The position numbers and the translations under genes were made by a program. Below the pieces are notes generated by a model. It saw only the letters and a list, made by a program, of their open reading frames with translations, ran no database searches and had not been told where the DNA came from. A stretch of 9,621 nucleotides of DNA, from assembly GCA_955652245.1 (NCBI GenBank), contig CATPAV010000096.1, forward strand, positions 1-9,621. Reading direction: 5' to 3'. This DNA is from an uncultured Candidatus Udaeobacter sp. (lineage in GTDB: Bacteria; Verrucomicrobiota; Verrucomicrobiia; Chthoniobacterales; UBA10450). Positions 1 through 6,736 of this stretch are shown here, in pieces (the stretch's first letter is position 1; every line of letters begins with the position of its first letter).

Positions 1-1
1 G

Positions 2-655
2 TTTTGCCAGCAGTTTAAGAATCTCAGTCTGCGTTATCTGGCGATCTATGGCGTTGGAACCCTGATCGCCTACAGCATCGTTAGTTACAAAACGCCGTGG
101 TGCATCATCAACATTATCTGGCCTTTCCTGTTCATCTTTGGCGCGGCAATCCTGCTTATTTCTCAAAGATATCGGTTTGCAACGTATGCTGCATCAGCCG
201 TTCTCTTGTGCTTTTCGCTGGGATCGACAATCTGGCTCAACTACTTCCGCTGCACGACGGACACTGAACCGTACGTTTACGTTCAGACTTACAATGACAT
301 TTTTAAATTAACCAGACCGCTGCTGCAATTGGCGAAACGGGACGCCCGTTACTACCAGCTGACTGGACATATGATCCGGACCAGCGCCTACCCGCTGCCA
401 TGGATTCTCGGTGATTTCCCGCACATCGGCTACTATGAGCACGAGAACCTCCCCGCAAAACTCGACACCGATTTTCTCCTCGTGCAGGAAGATCAAATTA
501 AAGAAGTCGAGCCGAAATTGCATGACTCCTATTACACGGCGCCGCTGAGGATTCGCGCTTATCAGGACACTTCGAAACTCTATTTAAACGCGAAAATCTT
601 CAAAGAATTTTTCCCGGGCCGGGGGCCGGACTTCACGGGAAAAGGGTCAGGCTAA
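2..655 (+). CDS. Agl23-like membrane glycosyltransferase family protein, C-terminal part (5' end outside window)
   Basis: The frame is open from the first bases of the window to TAA at 653-655, giving 217 visible residues, so the start lies to the left of the window. The visible part begins in the membrane region, with at least two hydrophobic segments (about 38-82 and 116-235). Between them is an SYKTPW motif (83-100), and a 'YVYVQTYNDI' motif follows near residues 89-98. Both resemble the family labelled 'flippase activity-associated protein Agl23' (TIGR03663), GT-C-type proteins thought to use polyprenyl-linked sugars. The last 120 residues are soluble and probably periplasmic. The gene runs in the same direction as the next one, 18 bp away, so the two are probably one operon. 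Family assignment is from motif memory; substrate is unknown. An internal ATG at 206 lies in this frame but cuts through a membrane segment and is not a believable start. Confidence 0.8.
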   Translation, partial: FCQQFKNLSLRYLAIYGVGTLIAYSIVSYKTPWCIINIIWPFLFIFGAAILLISQRYRFATYAASAVLLCFSLGSTIWLNYFRCTTDTEPYVYVQTYNDIFKLTRPLLQLAKRDARYYQLTGHMIRTSAYPLPWILGDFPHIGYYEHENLPAKLDTDFLLVQEDQIKEVEPKLHDSYYTAPLRIRAYQDTSKLYLNAKIFKEFFPGRGPDFTGKGSG

Positions 656-673
656 AGTCAGAATCCCGTTTCG

Positions 674-2572
674 ATGAAATGGCTTTCCGCCGGGCTGACC
701 TTTGTCAATCTGTCAACTGTTTGCGGCCTACTTTTGGGCATGGCGGGCAATGGATTGAACCATCTGAGTGCGATTCTATCGCTTATTTCGGGAGCAGCAT
801 TTGCTCTTGCCGCCTATCTCGGAACTTCTGACACTACCACTGAACAGAACATCTCAAATTCTCCGGCAGGAGAGTCGTTCGGATCATCGCGTAAACGTTA
901 TCGTTATGTGTGGCTTTGGATCATGGCAGCATGCTTCGCTTTGTTTGCCCTGCGTTCTTTCTGCTGGCTCCTCTACATCGAGGGCGACCAATTAAGGATT
1001 CAATCGCCAAATAATCTCGGCGATCTGGCGCTGCATATCACATTCATAAAAAATTTCGCCAATGGCGTGGCGCTTTGGCCGGACAATCCGATCTATGCTT
1101 TTAGTAAGCTGCGGTATCCAGCCGGGATGGATTTATTCAACGGCCTGCTCTGTTTGGTTCACGTCGATCTAACGCGCGGGTTGGTTTGGGCCGGAATAAT
1201 TGCTTCGCTCGCGACGTTCTATGCGTTTTTCCGTTGGGCCGGCGCCTTCGGTGTCGCTGGTTTTTTGTTTAACGGCGGAATAGCTGGTTTGGAATTTCTC
1301 AGAACGCTGAAGTTTGCCGATTATCAAGGCGGCAAAACGATCGCTTGGAAAAGTATTCCATTGACCATGTTTGTGACTCAACGCGGATTGCTCTACGCAA
1401 TCCCAGCCGGATTACTTCTGCTCTGGAGCTGGCGCGACAGATTTCGGCAAACTGAGATGGAAGATCGACGTCGCGCCCCTCTCCCATTCTGGGTCGAGCT
1501 GTCGTTATATGCCTCGATGCCGTTCTTCCACGTCCACACGTTCCTCGCCCTGAGCATCGTTCTGGTTTCTCTCTTCTGTCTTGAATTGCTCAAGCAACTA
1601 AACCTGATAGTCGATTTCGTCCGCAAAAGAGGAATCGCCGCCACGCAAAGAACGAGGTGGGCTGTCGTTTTGGGCGACATGCGCATCGGGAAACACGTCG
1701 CGCTGCTTGTCATTGGCTCCCTGCTTCCGGCGACGTTTTTCGTTTGGCTGATCAGCGATAATTTTCACGCCGCATCGATGCTCGAGTGGAAGCCTGGCTG
1801 GGTCATGCATGATCCCGATTTTGGCCGCCCAACTATTTTCCAATTCTGGTTCGATAATTTCGGCGTCTTCATTCCTCTCGCGCTCTGTCTGTTCGCTGTC
1901 TGCGTCTGGCGCCTCTGGAAATCCAAGATCAAATGGAACGAAAAACTGCCCGAGGATGTTGCCTTTCTACTGCCGGCTGCGGCTATGTTTGTTTCCGGCC
2001 TGCTCTTTAAATTCGCGCCGTGGGAATGGGACAATCTCAAACTCATGATCTGGGCCTACTTTCTCATTCTCCCGTTTTTGTGGAGCGATCTGATTGCCCG
2101 TTGGTCGCTTCCCATTCGCGTGGGCGTCTGCATCGCCCTCTTCGGCTCGGGCTTTGTCAGTTTGTTCGGCGGGCTCGCAGCTGGGCGACCTGGCTTCGGG
2201 CTCGCCGATCGCGCGGAATTAGATGCTGTCGGTGCTGCGGTTAGAAAGCTGCCGATCGAAGCCCGTTTCGCTGCCTATCCCACTTACAATCACCCGCTGC
2301 TGCTTCAAGGACGAAAGCTCGTAATCGGTTATCCGGGACATCTTTGGACACAAGGTTTCAAAGATTACGAGAACGTGGAGCAAAAACTTCGCGAGTTGAT
2401 GGAGGGAGCACAGAATTGGCGCGAGATCGCGCGGGCGTTGCGCGTTCGCTACATTTTCTGGGGACGGGAAGAGATGCACAATTATCCCGCGAGCAAACGA
2501 CCATGGGAGGCCACGGCCCCATTCGCCGCATCTGGTGATTGGGGCGCGATTTATGATTTGGAAAACCGATGA
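674..2572 (+). CDS. GT-C-like multi-pass membrane protein (probable polyprenyl-sugar glycosyltransferase)
   Basis: The product has 632 residues and about ten or eleven hydrophobic segments spread over residues 1-550, followed by a soluble tail. After the third segment comes a periplasmic loop with GDLALH (116-121) and then 'NPIYAFSKLRYPAG' (about 138-151). This acidic-plus-His first loop followed by a YPxG element is the usual look of GT-C glycosyltransferase-type proteins, where the acidic residue is often catalytic. A second acidic element, 'APWEWDN', lies late in the membrane part. The tail contains 'VRYIFWGREE', common at the end of such proteins. The ATG at 674 follows the Agl23-like stop by 18 bp with no strong Shine-Dalgarno, which suggests translational coupling. 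The stop codon lies inside the foot of a long hairpin shared with the convergent gene. Which sugar and acceptor it uses cannot be read from the sequence; a non-enzymatic membrane protein is possible. Confidence 0.85.
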   Translation: MKWLSAGLTFVNLSTVCGLLLGMAGNGLNHLSAILSLISGAAFALAAYLGTSDTTTEQNISNSPAGESFGSSRKRYRYVWLWIMAACFALFALRSFCWLLYIEGDQLRIQSPNNLGDLALHITFIKNFANGVALWPDNPIYAFSKLRYPAGMDLFNGLLCLVHVDLTRGLVWAGIIASLATFYAFFRWAGAFGVAGFLFNGGIAGLEFLRTLKFADYQGGKTIAWKSIPLTMFVTQRGLLYAIPAGLLLLWSWRDRFRQTEMEDRRRAPLPFWVELSLYASMPFFHVHTFLALSIVLVSLFCLELLKQLNLIVDFVRKRGIAATQRTRWAVVLGDMRIGKHVALLVIGSLLPATFFVWLISDNFHAASMLEWKPGWVMHDPDFGRPTIFQFWFDNFGVFIPLALCLFAVCVWRLWKSKIKWNEKLPEDVAFLLPAAAMFVSGLLFKFAPWEWDNLKLMIWAYFLILPFLWSDLIARWSLPIRVGVCIALFGSGFVSLFGGLAAGRPGFGLADRAELDAVGAAVRKLPIEARFAAYPTYNHPLLLQGRKLVIGYPGHLWTQGFKDYENVEQKLRELMEGAQNWREIARALRVRYIFWGREEMHNYPASKRPWEATAPFAASGDWGAIYDLENR

Positions 2573-2605
2573 AGAGTTGAAGCGCTTCAACGCTTTAACT
2601 CTTCA
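2570..2605. terminator. Long hairpin shared by two convergent genes (probable bidirectional terminator)
   Basis: The left arm GAAGAGTTGAAGCG (2571-2584) and the right arm CGCTTTAACTCTTC (2591-2604) form a 14-bp stem around the six-base loop CTTCAA. One further T-A pair (2570/2605) extends it. The only irregular pair is a G-U wobble in plus-strand RNA, which becomes a C-A mismatch in minus-strand RNA. It contains the TGA of the plus-strand membrane protein (2570-2572) in its foot and the TGA of the minus-strand PHP gene (2587-2589) in its loop. No T-run follows on the plus strand; minus-strand RNA has only a short TTTT a few bases beyond. It may therefore pause or stabilise ends rather than act as a textbook terminator. 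Confidence 0.6.
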
Positions 2606-3390
2606 ACGAATCCCGCGGAGCGGAGTCTTCGGCCCGCTGCGCAGCTTGCTCTGCCAGCGCGATGCCTTTGTCGTCGTCGAAATGGATGCGCGACGAAGAC
2701 GAAATAGATTGCGCTCACGAGATCGGCAACGCTGCAAGGAGGACTCGTTAGGCGAATTCGCCCGATCCGCAAGGCGCGGAAAACATTCTCGACCCTGAGT
2801 TCCGGCGATCTGGGGATCCTTGTGTAGTGCCGGCCAAACGCGTGCAGTCGGTGCGCATCGGATGTGGCGATCAATGGCTTGCCAAATCGCAGCGCAACTT
2901 TTGTCGCACGGCGATTTGGATTGAAAAGCCCCCTGTGAAAATGGCAGACTTCAATCGCATCAAAGCAATCGATTTCTTCCAGGAGCCGCGGCCCAATTGA
3001 GCCGCCAAAGACATAAAACGGGTGGGGCGCTATCGTAAAGATCGAGTCTCCACGCCGGGCGCGCAGCTGTCGCAGGTCATCAAAATTTTTGAGCCCCGCG
3101 ACCTCTTCGGCGCCGACATTGAGGACGATGACATCCGCGCCGCACAACCGCATCTCCGCTGCGGGAATGAGTAAAATGCCCATGGCCATCGCATCAGCGA
3201 CGACTTCCGGTCGATCGAAGACGGCATCATGCAATGTGATTGCAAGAACGCCAAATCCAAGCAAGCGCGCACGCTCCAGCAATTGATGGGCGGAATAATC
3301 GACAGCGTCCTTGGGATCATCGAGCGTGTGGATGTGAAGATCGACTTTGATCCACTCATCTTCGCCTGTTTCTCTCCCTAAGATCGACAT
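2587..3390 (-). CDS. PHP-domain metal-dependent phosphoesterase family protein
   Basis: The product has 267 residues and starts at ATG (3388-3390). The PHP metal-binding motifs appear in order: HIH in 'VDLHIHT' (H19, H21), 'ITLHD' (H54, D55), E79, 'APHP' (H123), 'CHFH' (149-152) and 'SDAH' (D178, H180). This nearly complete set argues for an active metal-dependent hydrolase. Family members include histidinol phosphatase, polymerase-associated PHP domains and nucleotide or oligoribonucleotide phosphoesterases; nothing here selects among them. Residues 198-236 ('NVFRALRIGRIRL', then 'SAIYFVFVAHP') resemble the extension found in stand-alone PHP proteins. The last 30 residues are Arg- and Ala-rich and low in information, and the final ones are encoded by the hairpin shared with the convergent gene, so the tail may have been lengthened by that element. 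No strong Shine-Dalgarno precedes the ATG. There is no signal peptide, so it is probably cytoplasmic. Confidence 0.9.
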   Translation of the reverse strand: MSILGRETGEDEWIKVDLHIHTLDDPKDAVDYSAHQLLERARLLGFGVLAITLHDAVFDRPEVVADAMAMGILLIPAAEMRLCGADVIVLNVGAEEVAGLKNFDDLRQLRARRGDSIFTIAPHPFYVFGGSIGPRLLEEIDCFDAIEVCHFHRGLFNPNRRATKVALRFGKPLIATSDAHRLHAFGRHYTRIPRSPELRVENVFRALRIGRIRLTSPPCSVADLVSAIYFVFVAHPFRRRQRHRAGRASCAAGRRLRSAGFVEELKR

Positions 3391-3407
3391 GATCTGAAAG
3401 TTTAAAC

Positions 3408-3436
3408 GCGGATGACATGGATTTCACGGATCGGTT
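3408..3436. repeat. Short GGAT repeat, three 9-bp steps
   Basis: GGAT occurs at 3410, 3419 and 3428, exactly 9 bp apart, in the context GGATGACAT, GGATTTCAC, GGATCGGTT. It lies between the PHP start codon and the tRNA. From memory, similar 'cacGGATTTCACGGAT'-type strings occur as dispersed repeats in some bacterial genomes, but only three imperfect units are present here. Confidence 0.3.
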
Positions 3437-3545
3437 TCATGCTCGATTTGCCTTCGATCACCAGAATGAGCACAAGTCAGAGTAAGAGCGACTTGCGGGG
3501 GAGAGCAGTCTACGGAAGATTTTGGGCGCATTCTAAATTTCAGAC

Positions 3546-3629
3546 GCTCGGGTGGTGGAATGGCAGACACGTACGTTTGAGGGGCGTATGCCGAAAGGCA
3601 TGCGGGTTCAAGTCCCGCCCCGAGCACCA
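3546..3629 (+). tRNA. tRNA-Leu (anticodon GAG), CCA encoded
   Basis: The complete cloverleaf can be drawn by hand. The acceptor stem GCTCGGG (3546-3552) pairs with CCCGAGC (3619-3625). The D-arm stem is GTG/CAC (3555-3557, 3568-3570). The anticodon stem TACGT/GCGTA (3572-3576, 3584-3588) encloses the loop TTGAGGG with anticodon GAG at 3579-3581. A long variable arm TGCC-GAAA-GGCA marks it as class II, and the T-arm is GCGGG/CCCGC around TTCAAGT. The discriminator base is A (3626), as required for leucine, followed by genome-encoded CCA (3627-3629). It reads CUC and CUU codons. It stands alone, with no other tRNA beside it. I see no convincing promoter directly upstream and no plus-strand T-rich terminator directly downstream. 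Confidence 0.97.
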
Positions 3630-3656
3630 CTTATTTGTCTGCGTTTGCGCTGGAGC

Positions 3657-3692
3657 AAAACAAAAGCCGCCACGCGGCTAAGCGTGACGGCT
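3657..3692 (-). terminator. Rho-independent terminator of the S74 beta-roll protein gene
   Basis: In minus-strand RNA the arms AGCCGTCACGC and GCGTGGCGGCT form an unbroken 11-bp stem containing one U-G wobble, around the loop TTAGCC. It is followed at once by TTTGTTTT (3664 down to 3657). It lies 36 bp beyond the stop codon of the gene ending at 3729. The U-run and the wobble both favour the minus strand; read on the plus strand, the stem has a C-A mismatch and no U-run. It separates that gene from the oppositely oriented tRNA. Confidence 0.9.
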
Positions 3693-3735
3693 GATTGTGA
3701 AATACAGCTGCTTGGTAGTTCTAAAGCTTTACTGA
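3657..3735 (-). repeat. 3'-end/terminator repeat, copy 1
   Basis: This covers the stop codon, 3' untranslated stretch and terminator of the S74 protein gene. A diverged copy lies at 5984-6066 in the same orientation. The hairpin core and the bases after it (through GCTGATTG and GAAAT) match almost fully. The middle is weakly alike, and both copies end in AGC-T-run-ACTGA, which includes the stop codon. Confidence 0.7.
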
Positions 3736-5039
3736 TTGTTGAGGACCGTTTGCGGCGCAGCTTTGCTCATTTCGAGCTGGGCGCTCACTTTTTGGATTTG
3801 TGAGGCCTGCTCTTTTAGGCTTGCAGTGACTGCTTGAATTTCCTTCTGCTGCGCGGTAGTTGCTATGAAGTCCTTCTGCTGTTGCGCCACCGTCGACTTT
3901 AGCTGGGCGATGGTCGCTTCGTGTTGCTCTACTTTGCGGTGCTCTTTGAGGAACTCGTTGAGCAACATCGCGTTGACCGCTTCGTAGCGCACGGTGTAGA
4001 CCTCACCCTGATCGTTGCGCACTACTAAATCGGGATTTACCGCCGCCACTTCCTCGGCAACGAGGCCAAACTGGGGAGTGCCCTTGGGATCAATCTCGTG
4101 CTTGTAACGAAAGGTGACCGATCGCAACGCGAGGAGCGCTTCACTCGCCTTGTCCATCGGTTTGATCTCGTCCTTGAAACGCTTCGAGGAAGGCGCCACG
4201 CCAAGTTGGCCGCTCGAGTTTACAACAACGGCTGGGCCTGAAATCGCCACTCCGCTGATGCCCGCGATGAATGTGGCGCTCTGACCGGTGCCGATGCGGA
4301 TGGTGTCCGATTCGGCTGCAACGCCTTCGTTACCGATGTCGATATTGTTGTCACCAGTGGTCAGATTATCACCGGCACTAATTCCCAACGCGATGTTGCC
4401 GAAGCCAGTGTTGGCTTCGAGCGCAAGAGCACCAATAGCCGTATTAAAGCCGCCGCTAGCGCCGGTGAAGAGCGCATTAAAACCATAGGCCGTGTCGAAG
4501 GAGCCACCAGTGTTGGAAGAGAGCGCACCAACGCCAGTGGCGGTATTGCCGCCGCCGGTGGTGGTGCTAAGGAGCGCATTACCACCATTGGCCGTGTTGG
4601 CGCTTCCGGTGGTGTTGTGATAGAGCGCTTTATAACCATTGGCTGTATTTTGGTCGCCGATGGTGTTGCTAAAAAGCGCTCGCCAGCCAGTAGCCGCGTT
4701 GAAGTCACCGGTGTTGAACGCCAGCGCTTGGAAACCGTCGGCCGTGTTGTCGTCGCCGGTGTTGTTTTTGAGCGCTTGAGAACCAGTAGCCGTGTTGTAG
4801 CTGCCGGTGGTGTTGCTAAAGAGGGCTTGACCGCCAAGAGCCGTGTTATGGATGCCAGTGGTGAGGCTCTGGAGTGCAGCAGCACCCTCAGACGTGTTGG
4901 CGCCGCCCACGTCTCCGTCGGCTGCTTGCGCTATGGGTGAAAGCCCAAAGCAAGCGAGCACTAGCGGGATGAGAAGGAAAGCAAGCCGCAAAGGCGAGCG
5001 GTTAATTGAATTTCTTAATTGTGGGGTTGTCATTTTCAT
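3729..5039 (-). CDS. Secreted beta-roll repeat protein with C-terminal S74 self-cleaving chaperone and coiled coil
   Basis: The product has 436 residues. A Sec signal peptide covers residues 1-39, with a long hydrophobic core and AQA before the likely cut. Residues 60-222 hold ten repeats of 16-17 residues with the pattern NTAxGxxAL followed by NTTG or similar. The NTA-type positions are 65, 82, 98, 114, 131, 148, 165, 182, 199 and 215. This resembles the head beta-roll of YadA-type adhesins, though YadA repeats are nearer 14 residues. Residues 284-365 match the S74 intramolecular chaperone of phage tail spikes and endosialidases: 'SSKRFK' fits the SDxRxK motif, giving a probable Ser284/Lys289 dyad, followed by 'FGLVAEEV' and 'VRYEAVNAMLLNEF'. 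Residues 366-425 are Gln/Lys/Glu-rich and look like a trimeric coiled coil. There is no YadA membrane anchor and no phage neighbour. Inference: a trimeric exported fibre or surface protein matured by self-cleavage. The ATG at 5039 has a second in-frame ATG two codons later, and no good Shine-Dalgarno is seen. Confidence 0.9.
   Translation of the reverse strand: MKMTTPQLRNSINRSPLRLAFLLIPLVLACFGLSPIAQAADGDVGGANTSEGAAALQSLTTGIHNTALGGQALFSNTTGSYNTATGSQALKNNTGDDNTADGFQALAFNTGDFNAATGWRALFSNTIGDQNTANGYKALYHNTTGSANTANGGNALLSTTTGGGNTATGVGALSSNTGGSFDTAYGFNALFTGASGGFNTAIGALALEANTGFGNIALGISAGDNLTTGDNNIDIGNEGVAAESDTIRIGTGQSATFIAGISGVAISGPAVVVNSSGQLGVAPSSKRFKDEIKPMDKASEALLALRSVTFRYKHEIDPKGTPQFGLVAEEVAAVNPDLVVRNDQGEVYTVRYEAVNAMLLNEFLKEHRKVEQHEATIAQLKSTVAQQQKDFIATTAQQKEIQAVTASLKEQASQIQKVSAQLEMSKAAPQTVLNNQ
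4374..4862 (-). repeat. Coding tandem repeat, 48-51 bp units
   Basis: About ten degenerate units encode the beta-roll of the S74 protein. The alternation of 16- and 17-residue units gives the 48/51-bp spacing. Units differ at many bases but keep the Asn-Thr-Ala, Gly and Ala-Leu positions, so protein structure rather than recent DNA duplication explains the pattern. Confidence 0.85.
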
Positions 5040-5262
5040 GATGCGCAGACTTTTACCAAAAATCCTGCCGGCTTAGCGAGGCGAATCGGCTTCTCGAAAT
5101 CGATTGACCTTTGGTCTTGTTTTTACGATGAAGCGGGCAACGTGATCCGAGACACACGAGGCAGGTCGGCGATTTCCGCGCGGACCGTGAGCGACACGAA
5201 ATACGGCCCGTTTTGCCTTAGCGCGTTGAAACCGCCGCCGGCATGCGCTTAGGTTTGGTGCT
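5040..5262. other. Divergent intergenic region (S74 protein gene / C39-like peptidase gene)
   Basis: These 223 bp must carry the promoters of both flanking genes. The best plus-strand candidate is TTGACC (5104-5109) with TACGAT (5124-5129), but the 14-bp spacer is too short for a normal sigma-70 site. No clear minus-strand promoter is seen. There is no gene, RNA fold or strong inverted repeat that I can support. Confidence 0.4.
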
Positions 5263-5895
5263 TTGAAGCGCCGCTTGCCTTTCATCATTTTCCTTCTTGT
5301 TGTGCTTATCGCTGCGCTGGCCGTGCACATCGACTGGACCTGGAAACGAAAACTCTCGCCGCGCGGCGGGCGTTATTTTTTCCATCGCGTCGAGTTGGCG
5401 GTGCCGTCGTTCCGCCAGTCCGATGAAAAATGGCGCGACGATCCGCTGGGCGGGATCGTAGCCAACGGCACCCTCGGCGGCGAAGGCTGCGCCGTGGCCG
5501 CGGTGGCGATGGTGCTCAAGTTTTATGGCGTCGAGACTGATCCGCAGCAGTTAAACTGGTTTTTAACCTCCGTTGGCGGATACACCGAGGGCGGCTGGAT
5601 TTATTGGGAGCGCGCGGCGTGGTTCGCGCCCGATCGCGTCCGGCACGCATACGAAGACTTGGCCTCGTATCAGCTCATCGATTCGAACCTCGCCCGCGGA
5701 AATCCTGTCATCGTGCGGGTGCGGCTGCCAGGCGGCGTCACACATTTTGTCGTCATCGCCGGCAAAGACGGGTTCGACTACCTTGTGCGCGATCCCGGCG
5801 CCGGCTCTGCAAAAGGCCTCTACCCGCTACGCGAGCTTGGCAGCGACATCGAGGGGCTGCGATTTTACGAGCCGATCGCGAATGCGGATTTCTAA
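5263..5895 (+). CDS. Membrane-anchored C39-like (papain-fold) cysteine peptidase family protein
   Basis: The product has 210 residues. Residues 4-22 form a single N-terminal hydrophobic segment (signal anchor or uncleaved signal), placing the rest outside the inner membrane. The remainder matches the C39-like peptidase domain (C39_2 type): 'RQSDEKW' with Gln52 for the oxyanion hole, 'GGEGCAVAAVAMVLKFYG' with catalytic Cys76, 'GGYTEGGWIYW', 'GNPVIVRV', 'THFVVIAG' with His161, and 'YLVRDPGAG' with Asp177. All expected active-site residues are present. Relatives include ABC-transporter leader peptidases and many free-standing domains of unknown substrate; no transporter or leader-peptide gene is nearby. 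The start is TTG at 5263, because an in-frame stop lies at 5227 and no ATG or GTG occurs between them. A weak AGG at 5251-5253 precedes it. It is divergent from the S74 protein gene, so the two could be co-regulated, but nothing proves a link. Confidence 0.85.
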   Translation: MKRRLPFIIFLLVVLIAALAVHIDWTWKRKLSPRGGRYFFHRVELAVPSFRQSDEKWRDDPLGGIVANGTLGGEGCAVAAVAMVLKFYGVETDPQQLNWFLTSVGGYTEGGWIYWERAAWFAPDRVRHAYEDLASYQLIDSNLARGNPVIVRVRLPGGVTHFVVIAGKDGFDYLVRDPGAGSAKGLYPLRELGSDIEGLRFYEPIANADF

Positions 5896-5983
5896 CTCTC
5901 CGTGCACAATGAAAGCGTCGGAGCGCCCACTACCAGGGATCGCGTGATTTTTCGATGATCCGCGTGACGCCTGCTCCAAAGCT

Positions 5984-6019
5984 AAACAAAAAGCCGCCAC
6001 GCGGTGAAGCGTGACCGCT
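5984..6019 (-). terminator. Orphan minus-strand terminator-like hairpin (copy of the S74 gene terminator)
   Basis: In minus-strand RNA the arms AGCGGTCACGC and GCGTGGCGGCT pair with one G-G mismatch and one U-G wobble around TTCACC. TTTTTGTTT follows (the first T belongs to the stem). The layout equals the terminator at 3657-3692. No minus-strand gene reaches it: the genes on both sides read on the plus strand. Confidence 0.6.
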
Positions 6020-6066
6020 GATTGCGAAATGTGGATGTTTGTTACACTTTCCGCAGCTTTTACTGA
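5984..6066 (-). repeat. 3'-end/terminator repeat, copy 2 (relic)
   Basis: This is the diverged copy of 3657-3735. Reading the minus strand in the frame matching the S74 gene stop gives a tail ending in His-Gln-stop (TAA at 6060-6062). The real gene ends in Asn-Asn-Gln-stop. Upstream the frame hits a stop within about fourteen codons, so only the last bases of a former gene copy remain, if the interpretation is right. Confidence 0.5.
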
Positions 6067-6117
6067 TGAGCAGGCGACTCACTCGCAACGGTAGATTCAT
6101 GTTAGTCTGATTGAGGC

Positions 6118-6657
6118 ATGAACATCCCTCACTCGCCGGCACGACATCTGGCGCGACTCACATTTTTGGCGTTTCTGCTCACCTTCATCGCCTCCCGCAC
6201 GCTCGTGATTTTGATCATGACGCGTCGCATGCCGGACCTGTTTCTACACGCCGGCGGAACGCATGTGCATCATCTTAACTACGGAATTCTCCTGCTCTCG
6301 GCCGTGGCGGCGGTGTTACTTTTCGCCAAGCTGAATGACACCCAGCGCAGTGTCTGCGCGGTCATTTACGGATTCGCCACGGCACTCATCTTCGATGAGT
6401 TCGGCATGTGGTTGCATCTCGGCGGCAGCTATTGGCAACGCGCCAGCTTTGATGCCGTGACCGTCGTGCTGGGCGTGTTCGGGCTGCTCGCCTTCATGCC
6501 GCGCTGGCAAAGGCTGCGCGCGCATCACTTTATCACAGCCGGCCTGCTCATCGTCGCAGTCGCCTCGTTTTATCTGCTCCTCTTCAAATCGCTCAAGCAC
6601 GCCAACGACAAACTCATCCCGCGTCTAATCGACATCGAACAGCGCGGTCCGCAATAA
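6118..6657 (+). CDS. Unrecognised small integral membrane protein with HVHH and DE motifs
   Basis: The product has 179 residues and about five hydrophobic segments (roughly 13-33, 55-72, 78-96, 112-128, 137-156), ending in a short charged tail. Polar residues stand out at the membrane edges: 'THVHHLNYGI' (H49, H51, H52), 'FDEFGMWLHLGG' (D93, E94, H100) and 'SFDAV' (D112). The His cluster and acidic pair could bind a metal or form an active site. I recall uncharacterised membrane proteins with the same HxHHxxYGI and DE elements in other phyla, but no function. The ATG at 6118 has GAGG only one base upstream, too close for a normal Shine-Dalgarno, so translation may be leaderless or poorly initiated. 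The gene is followed by a 219-bp gap containing a gene relic. The coding call is firm; the function is open. Confidence 0.8.
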   Translation: MNIPHSPARHLARLTFLAFLLTFIASRTLVILIMTRRMPDLFLHAGGTHVHHLNYGILLLSAVAAVLLFAKLNDTQRSVCAVIYGFATALIFDEFGMWLHLGGSYWQRASFDAVTVVLGVFGLLAFMPRWQRLRAHHFITAGLLIVAVASFYLLLFKSLKHANDKLIPRLIDIEQRGPQ

Positions 6658-6736
6658 CGCTACTCCTCGCCCCAGAAAACTTCCTGCCGCGAACTTTTCA
6701 AGAGCCCAAGGCGTACACACGCTACAATCCACGGGA

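Noticed and set aside
2219..2798. Open frames overlapping the end of the GT-C-like gene and the PHP gene on either strand.
   Set aside because: They run through coding sequence of well-supported genes and across the hairpin, and show no motifs or start signals.
3546..3629. tRNA-Leu as the attachment site of an integrated element.
   Set aside because: I saw no second copy of the tRNA 3' end and no integrase gene within the window.
4374..4862. Regular 48-51-bp spacing that could suggest a CRISPR or satellite array.
   Set aside because: The units are in frame, diverged at the DNA level, conserved at the protein level and end to end, with no repeat/spacer alternation.
4361..4885. Long open frames on both strands across the beta-roll repeats (for example a 174-residue frame on the minus strand in another phase).
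   Set aside because: They are by-products of the periodic coding repeat in the S74 protein; they have no plausible start signal or domain and are dominated by Leu/Arg/Thr/Pro/Ser runs.
3729..5039. S74 domain as evidence of a prophage.
   Set aside because: The protein has a Sec signal peptide and there are no other phage structural, integrase or lysis genes in the window.
5104..5129. TTGACC...TACGAT as a sigma-70 promoter for the C39-like peptidase gene.
   Set aside because: The spacer is 14 bp instead of about 17 and the start codon is over 130 bp away; too weak to call.
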